Shown: positions 26,531-34,505 of the stretch, one piece after another
Layout of the letters: each line of letters begins with the position of its first letter
Numbering within the stretch: the first letter of the stretch is position 1
NCBI GenBank assembly: GCA_048213135.1
Contig: PS015009.1
Span: 124,001-188,000, forward strand
Direction: 5' to 3'
Source of the DNA: Reclinomonas americana ATCC 50394
Taxonomy: Eukaryota; Jakobida; Jakobea; Jakobida
Length of the DNA: 64,000 nucleotides
Notes under the pieces: model-generated
What the model saw: only the letters and a program-made list of their open reading frames with translations
Database searches by the model: none
Told to the model about the DNA's origin: nothing
Translations under genes and position numbers: made by a program

Positions 26531-27175
26531 TTATTTTTTTTGAATGACCATCAGTCCGTCCCTTACGGTGAGTAATACCTGGTCCACCCTTTCATCCGCC
26601 GCCACATGTTCATTGAATGCCTGTATGGCCAGGGCGTTCTTACCGGTTACCGGTTCTTCGAGCACCTGCCCGTGAAACAGTACGTTATCGGCAATAATCC
26701 ATCCGCCGCTGCGTACTGCAGGTAAAGTTAACTCGTAATAATTAATGTAATTCACTTTATCGGCATCGATAAATACCAGGTCCCATAGAGCACTTTCCTG
26801 CAACCCGGGCACTACCTGCTGCGCATCACCGATGTGAAGGTGTATTTGTTCTTCCTGCCCCGACTTTTGGAAATAGCGTGCTGCCGTCGCGGCATCGTCT
26901 TCCCGTAATTCGATGGTATGCAGTTCCCCGCCGGGTTGCAAACCTTTGGCCAGGCACAGGGCACTGAAGCCGGTAAAAGTGCCGATCTCCAATATCCTTG
27001 ACGGCTGTACCATGCGGCTGATCGCTTCCAGGCAGCGGCCCTGTACATGTCCGCTCAGCATATGGGCATGCGGGTGGGCAGATAAGGTTTCGCGTTCCAG
27101 TTCATCCAGTACCGGGTCGAGCGGACTGGTGAATTTTTTTGCGTACGTTTCAACGATATGTGGTACCAGTTCCAT
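26531..27175 (-). CDS. class I SAM-dependent O-methyltransferase
   Basis: 214-residue enzyme of the catechol/caffeoyl-CoA O-methyltransferase family. Seen: SAM motif ILEIGTFTGFSALCLAKGL, second motif LHTIELRED, metal-binding region LVFIDADKVNYINYY and NVLFHGQV. Substrate unknown. Its ATG overlaps the stop of the LOG gene upstream by one base (TGATG), a sign of translational coupling. Confidence 0.92.
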   Translation of the reverse strand: MELVPHIVETYAKKFTSPLDPVLDELERETLSAHPHAHMLSGHVQGRCLEAISRMVQPSRILEIGTFTGFSALCLAKGLQPGGELHTIELREDDAATAARYFQKSGQEEQIHLHIGDAQQVVPGLQESALWDLVFIDADKVNYINYYELTLPAVRSGGWIIADNVLFHGQVLEEPVTGKNALAIQAFNEHVAADERVDQVLLTVRDGLMVIQKK

Positions 27176-27873
27176 CAGAAGTTGGGTGCCAGTGGTTTAT
27201 GTTTATAGAATTCCAGCAGGAAGTTCACCACTTCATCCGCGGTATCGAATACCTGCAACAGATCGAGGTCCTGCATGTTGATGTTCTTCTCCTGTTCACC
27301 CATCACATCCTTCATCCATTTCAGCAGGCCTTCCCAGTATTTCCTGCCCACGAGTACCATAGGACTTTCGCGGAACTTACCGGTTTGTATAAGTGTGGCC
27401 ACTTCAAAAAACTCATCCATAGTGCCAAAGCCGCCGGGCATCATGATAAAGCCCTGCGAATATTTTACAAACATTACTTTGCGTACAAAGAAGAAATCGA
27501 ACTGCAGACTTTTGTCCCTGTCGATAAAAGGATTGGCATGCTGTTCAAAAGGCAGTTCAATATTCAGACCTACCGATTTACCACCCGCGATAGAAGCTCC
27601 TTTATTGGCCGCTTCCATAATACCCGGTCCGCCGCCTGTGATCACACCAAAACCTTCTTCAGATAAGCGCCTGGCGATCTCCACCGCGATCTCGTAATAA
27701 GGATTACCCGGCTGGGTACGGGCGCTGCCGAAAATAGAGATACAGGGACCAATTTTGCTGAGGGCCTCAAATCCATCCACAAATTCCGCCATGATCTTAA
27801 ATATCTGCCAGCTGCTGTGCGCCTGGCTCTCTTTCCACTGCCGTTGTTTGGCAACATTGATTGTTCCGTTCAT
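27175..27873 (-). CDS. LOG family / TIGR00730 Rossmann-fold protein
   Basis: 232 residues. The signature motifs are present: GGGPGIMEAANKGA and PGGFGTMDEFFE. Family members include cytokinin-activating nucleoside 5'-monophosphate phosphoribohydrolases (LONELY GUY) and bacterial nucleotide hydrolases such as PpnN. A longer N-terminal part than the short LOG type. A second, shorter LOG protein is encoded at 29575 on the other strand. Confidence 0.9.
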   Translation of the reverse strand: MNGTINVAKQRQWKESQAHSSWQIFKIMAEFVDGFEALSKIGPCISIFGSARTQPGNPYYEIAVEIARRLSEEGFGVITGGGPGIMEAANKGASIAGGKSVGLNIELPFEQHANPFIDRDKSLQFDFFFVRKVMFVKYSQGFIMMPGGFGTMDEFFEVATLIQTGKFRESPMVLVGRKYWEGLLKWMKDVMGEQEKNINMQDLDLLQVFDTADEVVNFLLEFYKHKPLAPNF

Positions 27874-27901
27874 AATACCAGTTTGTTTCTTTTAAAAGCA
27901 A

Positions 27902-27936
27902 TGCCATTCTCCACTTTATTGAAGTGATGAATGGCA
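27902..27936 (-). terminator. terminator hairpin after the symporter gene
   Basis: TGCCATTC (27902-27909) pairs with GAATGGCA (27929-27936) and an inner CACTT/AAGTG stem extends it. On the minus strand it follows the symporter stop and is followed by TTGCTTTT. Confidence 0.65.
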
Positions 27937-28002
27937 CTTACTAACCTTACAAAAATACGGCGAAATCACCGTTTTGCAGGCATATTTTTTAATGATTAAC
28001 AG

Positions 28003-29493
28003 TTATACAACAGGCTGTATCTCAGCCGGTTGACCATCTTCTTTTTTATGCGATATCAGCAAAAGACCAATATAGGTGAGCAGACCGTTGATGATGAGCA
28101 GCTCCAGCCCGATCTGGAATTCGCCAAAGAGGGCAGCCTGGTATTTGTCGATGAAGAAGCACACCACGGGCGCCAGTATCGCTACCAGCGGCACCAGGTT
28201 GTCCTTCACCTGCCGTTTGGTAAGCATACCAAAGGCGAACAAGCCCAGCAGCGGACCATAGGTATAACCCGCGACTTTGAGTATGAGCCCGATCATGCTT
28301 TTATTATCTACCCAGTAAAACACCATCACCACCAGCAGGAACACTGCGGCAAAAGAAAGGTGCACTACCTGGCGGGTACGTTTCTTTTGTTTTTCGCTGG
28401 ATTGTGTGTCACGCTTCAATCCGAGTATATCGATACAGAATGATGATGTTAGTGCTGTGATGGCGCCGTCTGCACTGGGGAATAAAGCCGATATCAATGC
28501 GATGATAAAGATGATGGAAATGTACGGCGGCATATGTTTGATGGCGGCTGAAGGGAACAGCTGATCACCGGTTTCGGAAATACCATTTTTCGCGGCATAG
28601 AGGTAAAGCAGTCCGCCCAGCAGCAGGAAAAGGAAGTTTACCACAACCAGTATACCGGAAAAGGTCATCATGTTTTTTTGTGAGTCCTTCAGCGTTTTTA
28701 CACTGATGTTCTTCTGCATCATTTCCTGGTCAAGCCCGGTCATGGTTACGGTAATGAAGGCGCCCGCTACAATCTGTTTGACGATGAACAATTTACTGTT
28801 GGGATCGGTAACGAACATATTGCTGTATCCTTTTTCCGAAAGGGTGCTCATGGCACTGCCAAAATTGAGATCAAGAGAATTGAGGATGTACAATACGCAA
28901 ACTACCAGGCCAATGAGCATGCAGGTCGTTTGCAGGGTATCCGTATATACAATGGTTTTTACGCCACCTTCAAATGTATACAGCAGTATCATCAGCAGGA
29001 TGATGAGCGTGGTCAACCAGAATGGGATATGAAACCCCTCGCCGAGGTTGGCAAAGATGCTGTCCTGCAGGATCTTCACTACCAGGTACAGGCGGGCTGT
29101 GGCGCCCAGTGTGCGGGACAGGATAAAGAAAGACGCCCCGGTTTTATACGATACCATACCCAGCCGGTGCTGCAGGTAGTTATAAATAGAAGTGAGGTTA
29201 AGCCGGTAATACAGCGGCAGCAATACATAAGCGATGATGGCATAGCCGATGAGGTAGCCGAGTACGATCTGGAAATAGGCAAACCCGTCCTTCCCTACGC
29301 CGCCGGGCACGCTTACGAAGGTGACCCCGCTGAGCGAAGTGCCGATCATACCAAAAGCCACCAGCATCCAGTTGCTGTTGCGGTTGCCGATAAAGAAAGA
29401 GTCGTTGTTGCTGTTTTTGGAAGTAATGTAGGCTACCAGTAGCAGGACCAGGAAATACCCGATCACAAAGGAGAACAAGATTAACGGCGACAT
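28003..29493 (-). CDS. sodium:solute symporter (SSS family)
   Basis: 496-residue inner-membrane transporter with about 13 hydrophobic spans. Typical features: N-terminal span followed by NRNSNWMLVAFGMIGTSLSGVTFVS, the GTSLSG element, SLSRTLG-like loop FFILSRTLGATARLY and the sodium-site region FPSADGAITALTSSF. Substrate (sugar, amino acid or vitamin) cannot be told. Flanked by two LOG proteins; a terminator sits between it and the downstream LOG operon. Confidence 0.9.
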   Translation of the reverse strand: MSPLILFSFVIGYFLVLLLVAYITSKNSNNDSFFIGNRNSNWMLVAFGMIGTSLSGVTFVSVPGGVGKDGFAYFQIVLGYLIGYAIIAYVLLPLYYRLNLTSIYNYLQHRLGMVSYKTGASFFILSRTLGATARLYLVVKILQDSIFANLGEGFHIPFWLTTLIILLMILLYTFEGGVKTIVYTDTLQTTCMLIGLVVCVLYILNSLDLNFGSAMSTLSEKGYSNMFVTDPNSKLFIVKQIVAGAFITVTMTGLDQEMMQKNISVKTLKDSQKNMMTFSGILVVVNFLFLLLGGLLYLYAAKNGISETGDQLFPSAAIKHMPPYISIIFIIALISALFPSADGAITALTSSFCIDILGLKRDTQSSEKQKKRTRQVVHLSFAAVFLLVVMVFYWVDNKSMIGLILKVAGYTYGPLLGLFAFGMLTKRQVKDNLVPLVAILAPVVCFFIDKYQAALFGEFQIGLELLIINGLLTYIGLLLISHKKEDGQPAEIQPVV

Positions 29494-29574
29494 GCGTTAT
29501 TTTTTGATGACGAAAAAACAAAGCCGCAGCTATAGTGCGGAATTTTATTTAGGTTTGAAGATACAATTTTTACC

Positions 29575-30114
29575 ATGATCAGGTCACTGGCAGTTTTTTG
29601 CGGCTCTAAAAGCGGCAACGATCCAAAATTTGAAAGCGAAGCCCGGCAGCTCGGAGAGTTCCTGGCCCGGCAATCCATCACCCTTATCTATGGCGGAGGC
29701 AACAAAGGCATTATGGGCACGGTGGCCAACGCGGTGCTGGAAGGTGGCGGTCATGTGATCGGCATCATCCCTCACCTGCTTACGCAATGGGAGCACCAGC
29801 ACAACGGCATTACCGAACTGCTGGTGGTAGATGATATGCACATCCGCAAAAGAATGCTGTATGAAAAATGCGACGCGGCTATCGTTCTTCCCGGTGGTTA
29901 CGGCACACTGGATGAGTTATTTGAAATGCTGACCTGGAACCAGCTGAACATACACGATAAAAAAATGTTCATCCTCAACACCTCCGGTTTTTACGATCAC
30001 TTACTGGCGCACGCCCGGAAAATGGAGGAAGAACAGTTTTTATATGATGCTGTAGACAGCAGGATTGTGGTGCTTAACAGTGTGAATGAGTTTGATAAGT
30101 TAATTACGAATTAG
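29575..30114 (+). CDS. short LOG family / TIGR00730 protein
   Basis: 179 residues with the LOG motifs GGGNKGIMG and PGGYGTLDELFEMLTW. Closest to the classical LONELY GUY nucleoside 5'-monophosphate phosphoribohydrolases by length and motif. Divergent from the symporter gene (81 bases). Its stop codon lies within a TAATTACGAATT repeat. Confidence 0.9.
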   Translation: MIRSLAVFCGSKSGNDPKFESEARQLGEFLARQSITLIYGGGNKGIMGTVANAVLEGGGHVIGIIPHLLTQWEHQHNGITELLVVDDMHIRKRMLYEKCDAAIVLPGGYGTLDELFEMLTWNQLNIHDKKMFILNTSGFYDHLLAHARKMEEEQFLYDAVDSRIVVLNSVNEFDKLITN

Positions 30115-30125
30115 TAATTACGAAT
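30102..30125. repeat. heptamer-type repeat AATTACGAATTAGTAATTACGAAT
   Basis: Two AATTACGAAT units separated by a few bases at the end of the short LOG gene, overlapping its stop. A related GCACATTCGCACATT stretch lies at 30169-30183. Both are in the space between convergent genes. Confidence 0.5.
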
Positions 30126-30187
30126 ATTGTTACAACAAGGACTTAACTTTATACACTGATCGTATCCTGCACATTCGCACATTAATC

Positions 30188-30844
30188 CTACCACCTCCTG
30201 TTCTTTCCCTGGAATAGCGGCACCTGCAGGCCAGCCCTGATGATGGGTAACAGGTTCACTTTATTATTGGAAAGCACTTCCACGTAAGGGGAATTTCTGT
30301 CCTTGATCACATCCACGGCTACGGAAACATAATAAAAAAGATCGCCGACACTTTCCCTGCCATTGGCATACCCCACTCCCAGCAACAGGCTTGGGGCTGA
30401 TACGTTGGAGACTTCACTTGGACTGCCGTCTGCATAAATGAATTTATCACGGATAAAATTCTGTTCTACCTGCGCCTGTACGAACAGGAATTTCAGCGGG
30501 TAAAATTTCACGAAAGCACCGGGACCGTAGGTAGTTTGCCTTTGCTTATCGTCGCTGTAATAGTAGCCGTAGTAAGGATCATAATACAACACATGCCGGT
30601 TAGAACCGTACACGAAATTGAACAGCACGCCGGCGTCCAGCCATTTGTTGATACTGTAACCAAACACAGGCGAAGCGCCCGCTACAAAAGTGTTTCCGGA
30701 AAAGGATAAGGTGATGCCACCGCCGGTGAACAGGTGATCTTTTTTGAAGCCGCCTTTTTTCTCTTCATTTTTTTCTTCAGGCTCTTGCGCAAACGCGGTG
30801 CAGCCAATAGTAAGTAAGGCTGCCGCCAGTAGGATTCTTCTCAT
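30188..30844 (-). CDS. predicted outer-membrane beta-barrel protein
   Basis: 218 residues from the ATG at 30844 (signal peptide RRILLAAALLTIGCTAFAQ); an upstream in-frame ATG would add 21 residues without a signal. After a Glu/Lys-rich linker the body has alternating beta-strand pattern (DAGVLFNFVYG, YGPGAFVKFYPLKFLFVQAQVEQNF) and ends GLQVPLF followed by a basic tail. Strand pattern suggests an outer-membrane barrel with about 8-10 strands. Function unknown. Confidence 0.78.
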   Translation of the reverse strand: MRRILLAAALLTIGCTAFAQEPEEKNEEKKGGFKKDHLFTGGGITLSFSGNTFVAGASPVFGYSINKWLDAGVLFNFVYGSNRHVLYYDPYYGYYYSDDKQRQTTYGPGAFVKFYPLKFLFVQAQVEQNFIRDKFIYADGSPSEVSNVSAPSLLLGVGYANGRESVGDLFYYVSVAVDVIKDRNSPYVEVLSNNKVNLLPIIRAGLQVPLFQGKNRRW

Positions 30845-30914
30845 GTGACTATTTTTTATGGTTTCCGAATGACTATACCGGTTGGTTGGAGCCCGGTTAA
30901 GCTCCATAGTTTAA

Positions 30915-32330
30915 TCAGTTATCGAATATTTTTCCGCGGTTGAGGATATTATTCGGATCAAATACTTTTTTGATGCCCCGCATCAGTTCCAACTGCGACT
31001 GCTCAAAAACAATGTCCATGTATTCTTTCTGTATCAGCCCAATGCCATGCTCACCGCTGATGGTACCACCCAGTCTTTTTACCAGTTCAAAAAGGGCACG
31101 CAGGGCGGGGATCACTTCAGGATTATTGAGGCTGTAAATACTGCCCGGTTTTTTGATGCGGATGTGCAGGTTGCCATCGCCGGCATGCCCGTAACACACG
31201 GCTTTGAACTGGTACTGCTCTCCCAGCGCTTTTACGCCACGGATGAGCGCCGGCAGTTCGGCACGGGGTACTACGGTGTCTTCTTCAATGGTATACCCGT
31301 CTATTTTCACCGCCTCTGCAACACGGCGGCGCAGCTTCCAGAGTTCGGCTTTTTGCTGGGCATCGTCGGCAAAGAACAGCTCACCGCAATCATACTGCTG
31401 CAGCAGTTCCGATATAGCTTCCATTTCGCTCATCAGTGTTTCAGCATGGTTACCGTCCACTTCAATGATGAGGTGGGCAGCCGTTCCTTCCGATACCGGC
31501 ACGGCAGAACTGTCCACAAAAGCGCTTACAATGTTCAACGCGTCGATCTCCATCAACTCCAGTGCGCTGGGTGTAAAGCCTGCCCTGAAAATGGCGCTCA
31601 CAGCCTCTCCCGCTCTTTCCAGTGAATTGAAAGGCGCCAGCATCAGCAGATCGTATTTAGGGAATGGCAGTAATTTCAAAACAATTTTAGTTACAATACC
31701 CAGGGTGCCTTCGCTGCCTACAATGAGTTGTGTAAGGTTATAGCCGGTTGAGTTTTTCAGTACATTGGCGCCGGTCCAGATGATATCACCTGTTGGCAGC
31801 ACGACCTGCAGGTTCAGTACATAATCTTTTACCACACCATATTTTACGGCTTTGGGGCCGCCGCTGTTCTCTGCAATATTACCGCCGATAAAACAACTGC
31901 CCCTGCTGCTGGGATCGGGCGGATAGAACAGTCCTTTTTCCTTTACCGCGTTTTGCAGCACTTCGGTGATCACGCCCGGCTCGGTAGTTACCTGCAGGTT
32001 ACGTTCATCGATATGCAGTATGCTGTTCATCCTTTCCGTAGAGATCAGTACGCCACCCAGGTTGGGCAATGCGCCGCCGCTCAGCCCGGTTCCGGCGCCG
32101 CGGGGCGTTACGGGTATGCGATGCTCATTACAGGTGCGCATGATGGCGCTCAGCTCTTCCGCTGTTCGGGGCCTGATGACCACATCGGGTAAAAAATGCA
32201 GGTTCTCAGTTTCGTCGTGGGCATAATTACTCATCGTTTCCTCGTCAACGATCACGTGCTCCGCACCGCAGACGTCCCTGAAATGATTGAGTAATGTTGG
32301 TATGCTGCCCGGGTTTTCTCCAATCGGCAT
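30915..32330 (-). CDS. FAD-linked oxidase, GlcD-like (glycolate/D-lactate oxidase family)
   Basis: 471-residue flavoprotein. The N-terminal PCMH FAD domain carries VTPRGAGTGLSGGALPNLGG and FYPPDPSSRGSCFIGGNIAENSGG, and the C-terminal FAD-oxidase domain contains the active-site HGIGL (SGEHGIGLIQKEY). Oxidises 2-hydroxy acids such as glycolate or D-lactate; the true substrate is not evident. No GlcE or GlcF neighbour, so it may act alone like D-lactate dehydrogenases. 70 bases upstream of the barrel gene on the same strand. Confidence 0.9.
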   Translation of the reverse strand: MPIGENPGSIPTLLNHFRDVCGAEHVIVDEETMSNYAHDETENLHFLPDVVIRPRTAEELSAIMRTCNEHRIPVTPRGAGTGLSGGALPNLGGVLISTERMNSILHIDERNLQVTTEPGVITEVLQNAVKEKGLFYPPDPSSRGSCFIGGNIAENSGGPKAVKYGVVKDYVLNLQVVLPTGDIIWTGANVLKNSTGYNLTQLIVGSEGTLGIVTKIVLKLLPFPKYDLLMLAPFNSLERAGEAVSAIFRAGFTPSALELMEIDALNIVSAFVDSSAVPVSEGTAAHLIIEVDGNHAETLMSEMEAISELLQQYDCGELFFADDAQQKAELWKLRRRVAEAVKIDGYTIEEDTVVPRAELPALIRGVKALGEQYQFKAVCYGHAGDGNLHIRIKKPGSIYSLNNPEVIPALRALFELVKRLGGTISGEHGIGLIQKEYMDIVFEQSQLELMRGIKKVFDPNNILNRGKIFDN

Positions 32331-32461
32331 GTAACATTATTTATGTAAAAATCGTATAAAATAGCGAGTTGATAAAATCAACACGATCAGGAGGGTACGA
32401 CAGACAGCCCCATAAAATGTTAAAATTTATTAAGGGTGGGTAAAAATGTGAAAACCCGGAC

Positions 32462-32469
32462 TATATTTG
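32462..32469 (+). promoter_or_regulatory. candidate -7 element for the coiled-coil gene
   Basis: TATATTTG, exact TAnnTTTG, two bases upstream of a 16-base palindrome. No clear -33 TTTG at normal spacing. Confidence 0.5.
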
Positions 32470-32470
32470 C

Positions 32471-32486
32471 TACGAAGTATTTCGTA
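32471..32486. promoter_or_regulatory. palindromic operator TACGAA-GTAT-TTCGTA
   Basis: Perfect 6-base arms with a 4-base centre, immediately downstream of the -7 element and so over the predicted transcription start, 28 bases before the ATG. The position suits a repressor site. Its TACnnnnnnnnnnGTA form is reminiscent of BlaI/MecI-type operators (from memory, not verified). Confidence 0.55.
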
Positions 32487-32514
32487 ATAATTCTTAACCA
32501 ATTAAAGTAAAGCC

Positions 32515-33342
32515 ATGAAACAATTTCTTTTAAAAAACAAACGGGCGATCACCGGTGTCGCCGCGGCCCTTTGTATAGGGGTCATTGCCCTGTCCTTCCA
32601 GGACTCTCCATTCGTAACGCACGACTTCAGCAGCTACGACAGCGTGAAGAAAAGCTGCGACACGGTTCCTGACCACGACTACAACAATTCCATGAAGATG
32701 AAGGATTTTGACAGGATCATCAATGAACTGGACCAGACCATGCTCAAAACCAGCGATGAGCTGAAAAAGATCGATATGGACAAGATCATGAAAGATGTTG
32801 AAGTGTCCCTGGCCTCCATCGACGCGGAAAAGATCATGAAAGATGTACAGCTTTCCCTGAAACAGGTTGACCTGGACAAGATCATGCAGGATGTAAAAGA
32901 ATCGCTGCAGAGCATTAAGGACATCAAAATTGAGGATGTGAACGGGGAAGTGGAAAAAGCGCTGAAAGAAGCCAAAGTGGAAATGGAAAACGCTAAAAAG
33001 GAAATGGATAAAGTAGATACCAGATCCATCCGCCGCGAACTGGAAAAAGCCAAAGAAGAAGTGGAAAAAAGCAAACTGGAGATCGGCAAAATCGACATGG
33101 GTAAGATCATGGACGAAGCAAAAGAAGGTATCGATAAAGCCAAAACAGAACTGCGCCAGATCAAAGCCATGTTCCTGGAAATGGAAAAAGACGGGCTGGT
33201 GGATACCAAAAAAGGATTCAGCATTGAATACAAAAACAAAGACCTGTACATCGACGGTAAAAAACAATCCGAACAGGTAACCGATAAATACCGCCACTAT
33301 TTCAAAGATGATCATTTTAAAATGACCATCGAAAAAGAATAG
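32515..33342 (+). CDS. membrane-anchored coiled-coil protein, unknown function
   Basis: 275 residues. A short basic start and one hydrophobic segment (about 10-28, signal anchor) are followed by a long, highly charged helix rich in Lys/Glu/Asp. Three near-perfect 16-residue units occupy 83-130 (pattern LxxIDxxKIMxDVxxS), and the motif recurs as GKIDMGKIMDEA around 200. After the helix is a short C-terminal segment with YKNKDLYIDGKKQ. I do not recognise the family. The palindrome at its promoter implies specific regulation; no BlaI/M56 gene is in the window. Isolated, with a terminator of its own. Confidence 0.75.
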   Translation: MKQFLLKNKRAITGVAAALCIGVIALSFQDSPFVTHDFSSYDSVKKSCDTVPDHDYNNSMKMKDFDRIINELDQTMLKTSDELKKIDMDKIMKDVEVSLASIDAEKIMKDVQLSLKQVDLDKIMQDVKESLQSIKDIKIEDVNGEVEKALKEAKVEMENAKKEMDKVDTRSIRRELEKAKEEVEKSKLEIGKIDMGKIMDEAKEGIDKAKTELRQIKAMFLEMEKDGLVDTKKGFSIEYKNKDLYIDGKKQSEQVTDKYRHYFKDDHFKMTIEKE

Positions 33343-33365
33343 GCTTACTAAGCATGAGCTAAATA

Positions 33366-33402
33366 AAAAGGACCGGCAGAGCGCATACTCGCCGGTCCTT
33401 TT
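33366..33402. terminator. bidirectional terminator
   Basis: AAAAGGACCGGC (33366-33377) and GCCGGTCCTTTT (33391-33402), 12 pairs with a 13-base loop, lying between the convergent coiled-coil and PorP/SprF genes. Confidence 0.9.
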
Positions 33403-33423
33403 ACATTATAGAGGAGGGTAATT

Positions 33424-34491
33424 TTAGAATTTAGGGCAAAGCGACTGGCGGTCCACCGTTTCAGGATAGAATCCTTTCTTAATGAGACTGATCTCGCTTC
33501 CGCCTTTATAACCATTAAACTTACTTAAGCTGGATAAAGTGAAATCGTAACTGTACGTGATTTTTACAGACCCCAGTTCAAAGCCCACAACAGGCGCAAC
33601 CGCATCACCCAGCCGGTAATATACACCGGCGATGAGTTGCTTCTCACCGAATTCGGACAGGTTATAATTCGCATTCATGCCCAGCACCAGTTCGGTGGCC
33701 CTGGCCTGCGTGGAGAAATAGGCATTGGGGTTAATGATCACCCGGGGATTCACTTTCAGCAGGGCATTCACAAAGCCGGTGTGCCGGAAAGGTATGCGTC
33801 CTTCATTCGTCAGGTCAGCAAAAAAAGTTTCTTTAGGCCTGTTCACATGCATGATGGAGTACCCCGCATTGATGTATACATTCTCACTGGGGAAGTAAGC
33901 GTAATTCACGCCTGCCTGCATATCCAGGTAACTTACATTGTTATTGGTCAGCACCACGGAGGTAGGCAGTGTGTTGTCGAAGAATTTACCATCGAACTGG
34001 TCAGGAAATTTCAGTTTACTCTGGTCAATACGTTTGTTGGCCCAGCCAATGTTGAACCCTGCGGATACCAGGCTGCTGTTGCCCAGCATCTGGTGGTAGG
34101 CGATGGAACCATACACTTTGGTACTCCTGAGGCTGCCGCTGCCGGCCACATCATACAATACCAGTGCGCCCAGTCCGAGCCAGCCGTTTTCCAGCCTGTC
34201 CCTGAACACCTGGGCGTCGCCGAAAATGGTTCCTGTTTTATAAGGCACCGTCATCACGTTACTCCATTGCTGGCGGTAGCTGCCGCCAATACGGTAATCA
34301 GCATCGGGAATAAAACCCGTGTTGGCCGGGTTAGTCACCAGCGGTGTATTGAAGTATTGTGAAAAGTGAAGGTCCTGCGCCTTGCCGCCCGTTGCCGCCA
34401 GCACCAGCAATAACAAGAGGTTCCACGCAAAATAATATTGCCTGTGCTCCTGTTTGCCTTTCTTCTTATGATATGCTATTGCCTCGTTCAT
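33424..34491 (-). CDS. PorP/SprF family type IX secretion membrane protein
   Basis: 355 residues. N-terminal signal and hydrophobic segment, then the family signature LHFSQYFNTPLVTNPANTGF, GGSYRQQWSNV and a C-terminal barrel-like pattern (YRLGDAVAPVVGFELGSVKITYSYDFTLSSL). Family members are outer-membrane proteins tied to T9SS, often encoded beside the type B cargo they help attach to the surface. Starts 14 bases after the giant PKD gene and reads in the same direction; co-transcribed by spacing. Confidence 0.9.
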   Translation of the reverse strand: MNEAIAYHKKKGKQEHRQYYFAWNLLLLLVLAATGGKAQDLHFSQYFNTPLVTNPANTGFIPDADYRIGGSYRQQWSNVMTVPYKTGTIFGDAQVFRDRLENGWLGLGALVLYDVAGSGSLRSTKVYGSIAYHQMLGNSSLVSAGFNIGWANKRIDQSKLKFPDQFDGKFFDNTLPTSVVLTNNNVSYLDMQAGVNYAYFPSENVYINAGYSIMHVNRPKETFFADLTNEGRIPFRHTGFVNALLKVNPRVIINPNAYFSTQARATELVLGMNANYNLSEFGEKQLIAGVYYRLGDAVAPVVGFELGSVKITYSYDFTLSSLSKFNGYKGGSEISLIKKGFYPETVDRQSLCPKF

Positions 34492-34505
34492 GCTTTTAAA
34501 TTTCT

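Noticed and set aside
32530-33315. Long minus-strand frame (261 codons) opposite the coiled-coil gene
   Set aside because: Produced by the codon pattern of the Lys/Glu-rich coding repeat; Phe/His-rich and implausible.
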